11,836 bases of DNA from an uncultured Candidatus Melainabacteria bacterium (GTDB lineage: Bacteria; Cyanobacteriota; Vampirovibrionia; Gastranaerophilales; Gastranaerophilaceae): contig CAKVIN010000032.1 in assembly GCA_934754425.1 (NCBI GenBank), forward strand, positions 1-11,836, read 5' to 3'. Below the pieces are notes generated by a model. That model had not been told where the DNA came from. It saw only the letters and a program-made list of their open reading frames with translations, and did no database searches. Positions 4,587 to 11,836 of this stretch are shown piece after piece. Each line of letters begins with the position of its first letter. The first letter of the stretch is position 1. The translations under genes were made by a program, and so were the position numbers.

Positions 4587-7510
4587 TGCCAGATATTACT
4601 GAACGATATATATCAAAAAAAACTAATAGTAATCCTATTATCTATGCATATTCAGATATTAGATGGCCAGGTTATTTAAAGGTTGGATATACAACACGTC
4701 CTATTGAAGAAAGAATGAAAGAACACTATCCGACTCAAACACCAACAATATCTTATAAAATTGAATTAATTGAATCAGCTTTATACCCTGATGGTAGTAC
4801 TTTTATGGATCATGAAGTTCATAAAGTTCTAAGAAAAAAAGGTTTCTTACCAGCAACCTTTCCTGAAAATGGTAATAATACTGAATGGTTTAAATGCGAT
4901 TTAAAAGATGTACTTTCTGCTATTGTAGCAGTTAAAACTCATACCGCTAATTTAGAGAATAGAACACTATCATTTAAAATGCGTCCAGAACAAGCTAAAG
5001 CTGTATCTGCTACAAAGTACTATTTTGAAAAACAAAAGTTAATAGACAATAAACATGCTCCAAAATATTTATGGAATTGTAAGATGAGATTTGGTAAAAC
5101 TTTTGCTTCTTATGAACTAGCAAAAGCAATGAACATGAAGCGTATATTAATTCTTACTTTTAAACCAGCTGTCGAAGATTCTTGGGAAACTGATTTAATG
5201 TCTCATACAGATTTTGAAGGATGGCAATTTTATTCAAATAAAACACATCATGAAAATGGTATTACACCTGATAAACTTGATAGATCTAGGCCAATTGTGT
5301 GCTTTGGATCTTTTCAAGATTATCTTGGCACTAACGATTCTGGAGGAATTAAATCTAAAAATGAGTGGGTTCATGAAATGCATTGGGATTTAGTAATTTT
5401 TGACGAATATCATTTCGGTGCGTGGAGAGATAATGCTAAAAAATTATTTGATATTGGTAATGAAGATGATTTTGATACGCTAGATATTGAAGAATATGCA
5501 AAAAAAGAACTAAATGATGCTTTAAATGAAACTTTTTTACCAATAACTTCTGATTATTACTTGTATCTATCAGGAACACCTTTTAGAGCTATTAATACAG
5601 GAGAATTTTTAGAAGACCAAATTTATTCATGGACATATTCAGATGAACAACGAGAAAAAGCAAATTGGAAAGCAGAAGAACATAATGGCCAACCTAATCC
5701 GTATTTAGAATTACCGCGAATGATTATGATGACATATAAAATGCCAACTGAGATTGAACGTGTCGCAATGAATACAGATAACAATGAATTCGATTTAAAT
5801 GAATTTTTTAAAGCAAAAAGTGATACAAATTCTGTAGAAGATGCCAAATTTATTCATATAAATGAGGTGCAAAAATGGCTAGATTTGATTCGCGGGGCAT
5901 ATTTACCTACATCAGTTGATTCTCTTCGCCTAAATAAGGGGGAGAGACCAGTATTACCATATTCTGATGCACGTATGAAAGCAGTTCTTAGTCATACCTT
6001 ATGGTTTCTTCCAGATGTTGCATCTTGCTTTGCAATGAAAAATCTTTTAAATGAGCGACAAAATGTTTGGTATCATGCATATAAAGTTATTGTTTGTGCA
6101 GGACCAAATGCTGGAATTGGTTTAGCTGCTGTCAATCCAGTTAGACAAGTAATGAATCCTGCTTTAGAAACACAAACAATTACATTATCATGTGCTAAGT
6201 TAACAACTGGTGTAACTATTAAACCATGGACGGGTATTTTTATGTTGAGAAAACTTTCTACTCCTGAAACATATTTCCAAGCAGCTTTCAGAGTACAATC
6301 TCCATGGACTTTGAAACATGAAGATGGTTCAGTAGAAATCATTAAAGAAAATTGTTATTTGTTTGATTTTGCAGTTAATAGAGCGTTAAAACAAATATCT
6401 GATTATAGCACTGCACTAAGCATTGGAAATAAAACACCAGAAGAGAAAGTTGAAGATTTCGTTAATTTTCTACCTGTACTTGCATATGATGGTTCGACAA
6501 TGAAACCAATTAATGCGAGCGAAATACTCGATTTCGTAACAGCTGGAACATCTGCTTCATTGCTTGCAAGAAGATGGCAATCCGCACTGCTTGTTAATGT
6601 TGATAATGGAACTTTATCAAAAATACTTTCGAGTGAAAAAGCACTAGAAGCACTTAGCAAAATTGAAGCTTTTCGCAATCTTTACAAAGACATAGAAACT
6701 ATCATTGCAAAATCCGAACATGTTAAAGATGTAAAAAAATCAGGCGAACCGTTAACACAAACGTTAAAAAAAGAAATTTCTGAAGAAGAAAAAGAATATA
6801 AATCTAAGCGAAAAGAAATTCAAGAAAAATTGATTAAATTTGCTGCAAGAGTTCCTGTATTTATGTATCTTACTGAATACAGAGAACAATCACTTAAAGA
6901 TGTTATTACAAAGTTAGAGCCTGGATTATTTAGAAAAGTTACTGGACTTACTCTTGATGATTTTGAATTATTAGTATCTTTGGGTGTTTTCAATGAATCT
7001 TTAATGAATGATGCAATTTGGCAATTCAGAAGATATGAAGAAAACTCACTAGAATATACTGGGATTTCAAAACATGCTCCAGATGAGAATATAGGTATGT
7101 TTAATAGCATTATTACACGAGAGGATTTTGAGGCATTAGCTTCAGAGCAAGGTTTATCAATGAATATAAAATCAGATTTAAATAAAATTCAAACCTCATA
7201 TGGTATTCCCGAAGATAAACCATCAATTTCGACACATGTTATTACTAAAGATCGTGATATTATTCCTATTAAGTCAGTTCAAACTTATATAGTTGAAAAT
7301 AACAATACATTCAATAAACAAGCAGAAATTAAGGCACAAAGCAAGTACGAAAAAAGAGTTAAAATTGGCACAAAAGTATTTCACAAAAAATTTAAAATTG
7401 GCATTGTTTCACGAGTTGAAAAAGATAACGTCTATATTGAATTTGATAATTCTGGAAATAAAGTATTTAAATTTACTGCTTTTGAAAAAGGGTTTTTAGA
7501 AATTATTTAA
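4586..7510 (+). CDS. GIY-YIG/T5orf172-like nuclease fused to SF2 helicase: restriction subunit
   Basis: This 974-residue protein is probably the cleaving and translocating subunit of the defence system. Residues 18-104 look like a T5orf172-type GIY-YIG nuclease: IIYAYSD, LKVGYT (31-36), R38 and R43, the candidate metal-binding E77 in HEVHKVL, and EWF at 100-102. An SF2 helicase core follows. Motif I is RFGKT (K171), motif II is DEYH (273-276), motif III is SGTP (329-332), and a motif VI-like QAAFRVQ lies at 565-571. Charged coiled-coil-like sequence (EISEEEKEYKSKRKEIQEK) lies further on. The last 54 residues (from Y921) match the Tudor-like tail of PcrA/UvrD, with H933, F936 and G939. The ATG overlaps the methylase stop. 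The nuclease assignment rests on motifs only. Confidence 0.82.
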   Translation: MPDITERYISKKTNSNPIIYAYSDIRWPGYLKVGYTTRPIEERMKEHYPTQTPTISYKIELIESALYPDGSTFMDHEVHKVLRKKGFLPATFPENGNNTEWFKCDLKDVLSAIVAVKTHTANLENRTLSFKMRPEQAKAVSATKYYFEKQKLIDNKHAPKYLWNCKMRFGKTFASYELAKAMNMKRILILTFKPAVEDSWETDLMSHTDFEGWQFYSNKTHHENGITPDKLDRSRPIVCFGSFQDYLGTNDSGGIKSKNEWVHEMHWDLVIFDEYHFGAWRDNAKKLFDIGNEDDFDTLDIEEYAKKELNDALNETFLPITSDYYLYLSGTPFRAINTGEFLEDQIYSWTYSDEQREKANWKAEEHNGQPNPYLELPRMIMMTYKMPTEIERVAMNTDNNEFDLNEFFKAKSDTNSVEDAKFIHINEVQKWLDLIRGAYLPTSVDSLRLNKGERPVLPYSDARMKAVLSHTLWFLPDVASCFAMKNLLNERQNVWYHAYKVIVCAGPNAGIGLAAVNPVRQVMNPALETQTITLSCAKLTTGVTIKPWTGIFMLRKLSTPETYFQAAFRVQSPWTLKHEDGSVEIIKENCYLFDFAVNRALKQISDYSTALSIGNKTPEEKVEDFVNFLPVLAYDGSTMKPINASEILDFVTAGTSASLLARRWQSALLVNVDNGTLSKILSSEKALEALSKIEAFRNLYKDIETIIAKSEHVKDVKKSGEPLTQTLKKEISEEEKEYKSKRKEIQEKLIKFAARVPVFMYLTEYREQSLKDVITKLEPGLFRKVTGLTLDDFELLVSLGVFNESLMNDAIWQFRRYEENSLEYTGISKHAPDENIGMFNSIITREDFEALASEQGLSMNIKSDLNKIQTSYGIPEDKPSISTHVITKDRDIIPIKSVQTYIVENNNTFNKQAEIKAQSKYEKRVKIGTKVFHKKFKIGIVSRVEKDNVYIEFDNSGNKVFKFTAFEKGFLEII

Positions 7511-7527
7511 AATATATTTGATTCAGG

Positions 7528-7703
7528 TGTCAAAAGTTGACTTCCTACAATATTCTAAAAACTGGTGAAATTCAAACCCAAAAATCATGATAATATACGA
7601 CTAAAGTGGTATAAAACACTTTAATATGATTCAATTTTTAAGCTTCATTCCCATATAGTGCATTTGAGGAAAATTAGCTTTCACTCAAAAATGACTTTTG
7701 ACA
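7528..7703. repeat. 176-bp segment bounded by TGTCAAAAGT inverted repeats
   Basis: TGTCAAAAGT (7528-7537) and ACTTTTGACA (7694-7703) are perfect 10-bp inverted repeats (11 bp if the flanking G/C is included). They begin with TGT and end with ACA as transposon termini do. Inside, near the right arm, two related strings read on the minus strand as GAGTGAAAGCT and GAATGAAGCTT, about 40 bp apart, possibly protein-binding sites. No 5-bp target duplication is seen (TCAGG left, CTCAA right). The repeats differ from the TGTTAAATTGC terminus at 158. It may be a MITE-like mini-element, the collapsed ends of another element, or a regulatory region of the tns operon. It contains no gene. Confidence 0.5.
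7602..7623. promoter_or_regulatory. TAAAGTG-N8-CACTTTA palindrome, candidate operator
   Basis: A perfect 7+7 bp inverted repeat lies inside the 176-bp segment upstream of the rhh-tns operon. It shares the 10-bp string ATAAAACACT and an AGTG...CACT core with the palindrome over the R-M operon start (1452-1469). The same regulator might bind both. The binding protein is unknown, and chance similarity in AT-rich DNA cannot be excluded. Confidence 0.35.
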
Positions 7704-7726
7704 CTCAAACCATATTTTAATTTAAA
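7698..7726 (+). promoter_or_regulatory. Predicted promoter of the rhh-tnsABC operon
   Basis: A perfect -35 box TTGACA (7698-7703) lies 17 bp before TTTAAA (7721-7726), a weaker -10 match, about 25 bp before the ATG of the small gene. The -35 box is the outer tip of the right arm of the TGTCAAAAGT inverted repeat, so that arm supplies an outward-facing promoter half. Confidence 0.45.
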
Positions 7727-7733
7727 AATAAAG

Positions 7734-7741
7734 AAAGGAGG
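7734..7741 (+). promoter_or_regulatory. Strong ribosome binding site of the rhh gene
   Basis: AAAGGAGG ends 9 nt before the ATG at 7751. It is the best Shine-Dalgarno sequence noticed in the window and supports translation of this 55-residue gene. Confidence 0.85.
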
Positions 7742-7750
7742 TTTATATAT

Positions 7751-7918
7751 ATGCCTAGACAAGCAAAAGATTTTGAATATCTTAGTTGCAAACTTGATAA
7801 AGAAATCTCTGATAAATTTACAGAATTTTGCAAGGATACAGCTAGAAATAAAACTGCAGCATTAGAAATGATTTTAAAAGAATATTTACAAAAGCAAGGA
7901 TATAAATTTACTAAATAG
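7751..7918 (+). CDS. Small ribbon-helix-helix (CopG/Arc-like) protein
   Basis: This 55-residue protein runs from ATG 7751 to TAG 7916-7918 with a near-perfect ribosome binding site. The layout fits a ribbon-helix-helix DNA-binding dimer. The strand is FEYLSCKLD (8-16), helix 1 is KEISDKFTEFCKDT (17-30), the turn is ARNKTAA (31-37), and helix 2 is LEMILKEYLQKQ (38-49). Such proteins usually repress their own operon by binding short repeats. It lies 47 bp before tnsA on the same strand, so it is a good candidate for the regulator of the tns operon, with the TAAAGTG palindrome or the TGTCAAAAGT repeats as possible targets. No toxin gene lies beside it, which argues against an antitoxin role. Confidence 0.75.
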   Translation: MPRQAKDFEYLSCKLDKEISDKFTEFCKDTARNKTAALEMILKEYLQKQGYKFTK

Positions 7919-7965
7919 TTCTCTCAAAGTGAAGCACCTGTTTTAAAGGAGAAAATTGAACAGTT

Positions 7966-8601
7966 ATGACTTCTATAAATAACGATTATAAATCTAGTAT
8001 TAAAGCATCAAGAGCAAAAAGTGTAGGAACCACATCTGAATTTGTTGACTATAAAACTGGCAGAATGATTACTTGTTTATCTCAAGGAGAAATGAAATTT
8101 TGGCATATTCTTCGTTGGAATGATGATGTAATTGATATAAAAGAACAATATCGATTAGATGATGATTTGGTAGATAAAATATATATACGGTTATTTGGTT
8201 CGAAAAGTGTAGATATAGAGAATAATAATATAAACTTTCTTTCAACTGATTTTTTTGTAACACTTAAAAATGGTGAAAATAGAGCTTTTCAGATTAAACC
8301 AAATGAAAATTCCATAATGAATAATCATGACTTAAAAAGACTTGAAGTTGAAAGGTTATATTTTCAATCAATTGGCATTCCTTGGAAACTAATATATTCA
8401 GATGATATTAATCAAATCTATTTTGATAATATCAAACGTGCAGTTACTTACTATGATGAATCAAAAGTACATGATTTAATTTCTAGTTATCAGCATTTAG
8501 TAGCAACAAAAAAAATTATTATCGATATGAAAAGTTCTTCAATAAATTGGAAAAAACAAGCTGAAGAATATTTCGAAAGGTTGGGTAAAGATAATGATTG
8601 A
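7966..8601 (+). CDS. tnsA: TnsA-like transposon endonuclease
   Basis: TnsA cuts the 5' ends of a Tn7-like transposon while TnsB cuts the 3' ends, making transposition cut-and-paste. This 211-residue protein has the restriction-enzyme-like core: E42 in QGEMKFWHILRW, the DDVIDIKEQYRL segment typical of TnsA (53-64), D95 in LSTDFFV, and Q109-I-K111. In Tn7 the corresponding residues are E63, D114, Q130 and K132, so spacing is conserved and the enzyme should be active. A C-terminal helical domain (about 113-211) would contact TnsC. ATG 7966 is the first possible start because an in-frame stop lies at 7957-7959. AAAGGAG (7945-7951) is 14 nt away, which is rather far and may lower translation. It overlaps tnsB by 8 bp. 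Confidence 0.88.
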   Translation: MTSINNDYKSSIKASRAKSVGTTSEFVDYKTGRMITCLSQGEMKFWHILRWNDDVIDIKEQYRLDDDLVDKIYIRLFGSKSVDIENNNINFLSTDFFVTLKNGENRAFQIKPNENSIMNNHDLKRLEVERLYFQSIGIPWKLIYSDDINQIYFDNIKRAVTYYDESKVHDLISSYQHLVATKKIIIDMKSSSINWKKQAEEYFERLGKDND

Positions 8602-10696
8602 TAGAGAAGTGACACTTAAAATTGGTAATATTTTATCAATTAATAATGAGGATTATAGAATTATTGCAACAGGCAATAAAACAACAGTTATATTATTAAA
8701 TTCTTCTTTATTAAAATTAAGTTTTTATGATTCTCAACTGCTTTACAATGATATTATCTCTTCGAAAATATGCATAAAAGATGAAGATACTACATCTTCA
8801 ATTATTGATATTTCAACAATGAATGAATCTATCCTTGAAAGTTTTAAAAAAGATAAAGAAGTTTGTGAATTGATACGAGCTCATTTTGCACCAACATATG
8901 AAGGTTTGGTTAGAAATCGTAAAGATCCATTCATTTCTAATATACGTAAAGAATATGGTTATACTAAACCATCTTTAGCAAAAAAATTAAGACGTTATTT
9001 TCAATCTGGTTTTGATGAGACTAGCTTAGTAGATAAAAGACATTTTAGATACATGGATTCTACATATGCAGCAGAAAAAGGTAAATTAAAAATCAATAAA
9101 ACTGTTTCTCAACGTATAACTTCTGAAGATGATAAAAATATGAATGAATATATGAATTTTTATATATCACGAAAATATACAAGGGTTACAGATGCATATC
9201 AAGATATGTTGAATTCTAAATATCGGTATAAAAAGATTAACGAAGATGGATCAATTACATTTGGAGCATTAAAAGAAAATGCACCATCTATATGGCAATT
9301 TCGAAGATATATTAACAGCAGACTCACTCCTCAAAAAAAGGATGCAATTGTAATGAAAAAACATGAAATTCGCAATAACAAACGTTTATTGCTTGGTTCT
9401 GCATCTACAGGTATTTCTTATCCTGGTGAATGTGTTGAAATTGATGAAGTAGATATGCCAATTTCTCTGGTATCACGATACGATGCAACTCAAACTGTAG
9501 GTAGAGCAAACGTATATATGATGATAGATGTTCTAACTCATGTAATTTTATGTGTTGGTATCGCATATAATCAAAATTCGTATATAGGTTTAACAAATAT
9601 GTTTATTAATATGGCGGATGATAAAGTTGAATATTGCAAACTGTACGGTTTAGGAATTCAACCAGAAGATTGGCCATCTGGAATTATTCCAGCACGAATG
9701 AGATGTGATCAAGGTTCTGATTTTAAAAGTAGTGGAATTTATCAAGTATGTCAGAAACTTGGAATAGAAAGAAATTTAGAACCAGTTGCAACTGGTTCAA
9801 TGAAATCCTTGATAGAAAATAGCTTTCGTCTTATTCAACAACAGCAAAGAAGTTTATTTGAGGGTTATGGACTAATCACAAAAGATTGGGGTTCAAAACA
9901 TCATAAAGAAGCAATGCTGAATATAGATGATTTCACTAAAACTTTACTTTTATTGATAGTTGAACACAATAAAAAATCAATGCATAATTTTCATTTGTCA
10001 CCAGAACAAATTGAATTAGGAATTAAACCAAGGCCTATAGAGCTTTGGAAATATTATTGTGAACATGTTCAAGCACCACTTCCAATAGTAAATAAAGATC
10101 AATATTTGATAAGCCTAATGAAAACAGGAACAGCATATTATGACAAAAAGGGAATTCACTTTCTTAAAAGAAGTTATATTGCTGATATTAAAGAAATTCC
10201 AGATTTATATGCAGCAATGTATGAAAATCAATCTAAAAGAACTTCTATCGAAATCAAATATGATCCACGAAATATGAATTATATTTATTTGATTATTAAT
10301 TCAAAACTTATTCCTCTTGGTATGAATCCTAAAAAACAAGAGAATATTGGTTATTTTAATTTGACAGAACAAGAAATTATAGATTTAAATACAAAAAGAA
10401 AAAAAATAGCTAAAGAGGAAGAAAAATATAATAATATTTTATCTGCTGATGTAAGAGAAAATACTAAAATAATTATTAATCACAGTTACAACGATATATT
10501 ACCTTCAGAGAAAGAGATGAGAAAAGCAAGAAATATTGAAAAAAGTAATGTAGCTCGCTCTGAATATAGTATTGTCGATAGGCTTTCATCTGAATCTATT
10601 TATTCGAATTCTAATCAATTAGAAGAACATAATAAAATTGAAGCAATTGCAACTATAGAAGATAAAAGGGAAAACTATAATGAAGAATCTTTCTAA
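8594..10696 (+). CDS. tnsB: TnsB-like DDE transposase
   Basis: TnsB binds the transposon ends, cuts their 3' strands and joins them to target DNA. The 700-residue length matches Tn7 TnsB (702). The N-terminal part (about 115-150, KEYGYTKPSLAKKLRRYFQSG) looks like helix-turn-helix DNA binding. The catalytic triad is D284 in VEIDEVD, D372 in RCDQGSD and E408 in MKSLIENSF. Spacings of 88 and 36 residues are almost those of Tn7 (D273, D361, E396). A Mu-transposase-like beta barrel follows (GTAYYDKKGIHF, about 510-522). The last 70 residues are hydrophilic and probably hold the flexible hook that contacts TnsC. It overlaps tnsA by 8 bp and tnsC by 17 bp. The TTGCAAA repeats at 105-290 are candidate binding sites if it belongs to that element. 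Confidence 0.92.
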   Translation: MIDREVTLKIGNILSINNEDYRIIATGNKTTVILLNSSLLKLSFYDSQLLYNDIISSKICIKDEDTTSSIIDISTMNESILESFKKDKEVCELIRAHFAPTYEGLVRNRKDPFISNIRKEYGYTKPSLAKKLRRYFQSGFDETSLVDKRHFRYMDSTYAAEKGKLKINKTVSQRITSEDDKNMNEYMNFYISRKYTRVTDAYQDMLNSKYRYKKINEDGSITFGALKENAPSIWQFRRYINSRLTPQKKDAIVMKKHEIRNNKRLLLGSASTGISYPGECVEIDEVDMPISLVSRYDATQTVGRANVYMMIDVLTHVILCVGIAYNQNSYIGLTNMFINMADDKVEYCKLYGLGIQPEDWPSGIIPARMRCDQGSDFKSSGIYQVCQKLGIERNLEPVATGSMKSLIENSFRLIQQQQRSLFEGYGLITKDWGSKHHKEAMLNIDDFTKTLLLLIVEHNKKSMHNFHLSPEQIELGIKPRPIELWKYYCEHVQAPLPIVNKDQYLISLMKTGTAYYDKKGIHFLKRSYIADIKEIPDLYAAMYENQSKRTSIEIKYDPRNMNYIYLIINSKLIPLGMNPKKQENIGYFNLTEQEIIDLNTKRKKIAKEEEKYNNILSADVRENTKIIINHSYNDILPSEKEMRKARNIEKSNVARSEYSIVDRLSSESIYSNSNQLEEHNKIEAIATIEDKRENYNEESF

Positions 10697-11771
10697 TGAA
10701 TCACAATATAAAGATCTTAATTTCGAGTATGGCACAATAACAAATGCTATTTATGTCGAATCTAGTAATCTAGCAGATAAAGGAAATGAATATATTGAAG
10801 CTTTACCTATAATCCCAGATCAAGCTACAATTCAACGTTTAAATTTTAAGCCGTTAGTAAATTTTGCTAATTCTGATAAGAAAACAGAAGTCCAAAAGCT
10901 CAGAGAAATACAACAATTAGAAGATATACGCTATCCAATGCCTTATGATTATGATTTATGGACTAATATTTATTTAACGATGGTGCAATCTTATTCAAAA
11001 AGGACAAAACTTAATGGAAGGACAACAAATACTATAGCTTTTAATGATAATGAACAACAAAACAATTCATTTCTTGTTGCAAATTCTTTGGCGGCAACAG
11101 TAGGATTTAATATGATTGGTCCATCTGGATGTGGTAAAAGCTCTGCCTTAGAGATTGCTTTAGATTATTATCCAAAGGTAATAAGACACACTGATGAAAA
11201 TGGTAATATGACAATACAAATACCATATATTTATGTTTCATGTCCGCCAGATTCAAATTTTAAAGTATTATATGGGAAAATTGGTAAAGAAATAGACAAA
11301 TCTCTTGGTAATACTATGCCAATAGTTGAAACAGAAATAATGGGCAAAAAATCATCTAAAATAGGTGAAATTCTTCTTAGGCTTGAACATGTAATAGAAA
11401 AATACGCTATAGGTATAATAATTCTCGATGAAGTGCAACAATTATCATTCAATTCAACAAAAGAAAATAGCTTTAATTCATTAATGACATTAGTTAATGA
11501 TACAATGGTCGGTCTTGGCTTAGTTGGAACAGAAGAAGTAATATCGAAAATTGTACAAAAACAACAATTTGCAAGAAGGGTAGGTAACCGTATTGCATGT
11601 GACACATATACAAAAAGAGAAGATTATTTCATTATGTTATTTAATATGATTTCAAAATACCAGTGGAGTGATAAACTAGTAGAATTCTCATCAGATATAA
11701 AACATGAAATTTATATGCAAAGTCATGGAATAATAGCATATTTAATCTTAATCTATACAACCCGTCTTTAA
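10680..11771 (+). CDS. tnsC: TnsC-like AAA+ ATPase, possibly C-terminally truncated
   Basis: TnsC is the ATP-dependent regulator that links the target selector (TniQ/TnsD) to the TnsAB transposase. The protein has 363 residues. Walker A is GPSGCGKSS (147-155, K153), Walker B is IIILDEVQ (D250, E251), a sensor-like VGTEE follows, and FARRVGNRI has the arginines expected of an arginine finger. Tn7 TnsC has about 555 residues. Here the protein stops straight after SHGIIAYLILIY, where relatives continue with a helix and a C-terminal region that contacts TnsAB. The last residues, TTRL, look unrelated to the family. No frame restores a long continuation in the remaining 65 bp. It may be a natural short form or a truncation. 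The ATG lies inside tnsB, with AAAAGGG upstream. Confidence 0.85.
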   Translation: MKNLSNESQYKDLNFEYGTITNAIYVESSNLADKGNEYIEALPIIPDQATIQRLNFKPLVNFANSDKKTEVQKLREIQQLEDIRYPMPYDYDLWTNIYLTMVQSYSKRTKLNGRTTNTIAFNDNEQQNNSFLVANSLAATVGFNMIGPSGCGKSSALEIALDYYPKVIRHTDENGNMTIQIPYIYVSCPPDSNFKVLYGKIGKEIDKSLGNTMPIVETEIMGKKSSKIGEILLRLEHVIEKYAIGIIILDEVQQLSFNSTKENSFNSLMTLVNDTMVGLGLVGTEEVISKIVQKQQFARRVGNRIACDTYTKREDYFIMLFNMISKYQWSDKLVEFSSDIKHEIYMQSHGIIAYLILIYTTRL

Positions 11772-11836
11772 AAGTTAGCACCATTAATCTTTAAGAACAT
11801 ATTTTGAATAAAGTAATTCAAGTCCAGTATTGATGG
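11772..11836. other. Sequence after tnsC, no feature seen
   Basis: These 65 bases contain stops in all plus-strand frames, no clear hairpin terminator, and no copy of the TTGCAAA or TGTCAAAAGT end motifs. The transposon terminus and any tnsD-like gene, if present, lie beyond the window. Confidence 0.5.

Noticed and set aside
7293..7499. 68-codon plus-strand frame inside the helicase gene
   Set aside because: It lies wholly within the end of the 974-residue protein, whose C-terminal Tudor-like motif is recognisable in the main frame. Lysine- and leucine-rich content is typical of a frame shadow in AT-rich DNA.
7528..7703. Recent insertion with target-site duplication
   Set aside because: The 5 bases flanking each side differ (TCAGG and CTCAA), so no duplication supports a recent simple insertion.
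7751..7918. Antitoxin of a toxin-antitoxin pair
   Set aside because: The next gene is a clear TnsA endonuclease and the preceding gene is the restriction helicase. No small toxin-like frame lies adjacent.
11231..11605. 124-codon minus-strand frame opposite tnsC
   Set aside because: It lies opposite the Walker B region of tnsC, has no recognisable motif and lacks independent context, so it is a shadow of a real gene.

Overview
The window is very AT-rich and has strong AAAGGAGG-type ribosome binding sites and tightly packed genes that overlap by a few bases. This suggests a low-GC Bacillota (Firmicutes) genome, but nothing in the window identifies the species. It reads as accessory DNA. All complete genes that can be named belong either to a Tn7-like transposition system or to a restriction-modification-type defence operon.

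Left part (1-341): the last 43 codons of an unrecognised gene with one hydrophobic segment, followed by what looks like a junction of two Tn7-like transposon termini. A right-end-like terminus finishes in ACA at 153. Four bases follow, and a left-end-like terminus starts with TGT at 158. The left terminus carries three spaced direct repeats built on TTGCAAA. The right-like terminus carries two closely spaced copies in the opposite orientation, which is the layout of TnsB sites in Tn7 ends.

Defence region (342-7510): a tniQ gene lies on the minus strand with its 3' end towards the left terminus. It is divergent from a five-gene plus-strand operon. That operon has a small helical protein with a possibly leaderless start, two tandem paralogous SAM-binding proteins (motif EPACGEGAF, no NPPY), a 513-residue Eco57I-like adenine methylase (NPPY present, unusual motif I), and a 974-residue protein joining a GIY-YIG/T5orf172-like nuclease domain, an SF2 helicase and a PcrA/UvrD-like Tudor tail. 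The shared intergenic region holds promoters in both directions and a CACTAC/GTAGTG repeat array that looks like an operator.

Transposition region (7511-11836): a 176-bp segment bounded by TGTCAAAAGT inverted repeats, then a plus-strand operon encoding a 55-residue ribbon-helix-helix protein, TnsA, TnsB and TnsC. TnsA and TnsB keep all their catalytic residues with Tn7-like spacing, so cut-and-paste transposition is expected. TnsC has intact Walker motifs but stops early.

How the parts fit together (inference): either one Tn7-like element starts at 158 and carries tniQ, the R-M operon and rhh-tnsABC, or two elements are nested or adjacent, one with tniQ plus R-M and one with tnsABC. The missing downstream sequence, especially the far transposon end, would decide between them. 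A 10-bp string (ATAAAACACT) lies in palindromes upstream of both operons, hinting that one regulator may control defence and transposition together.
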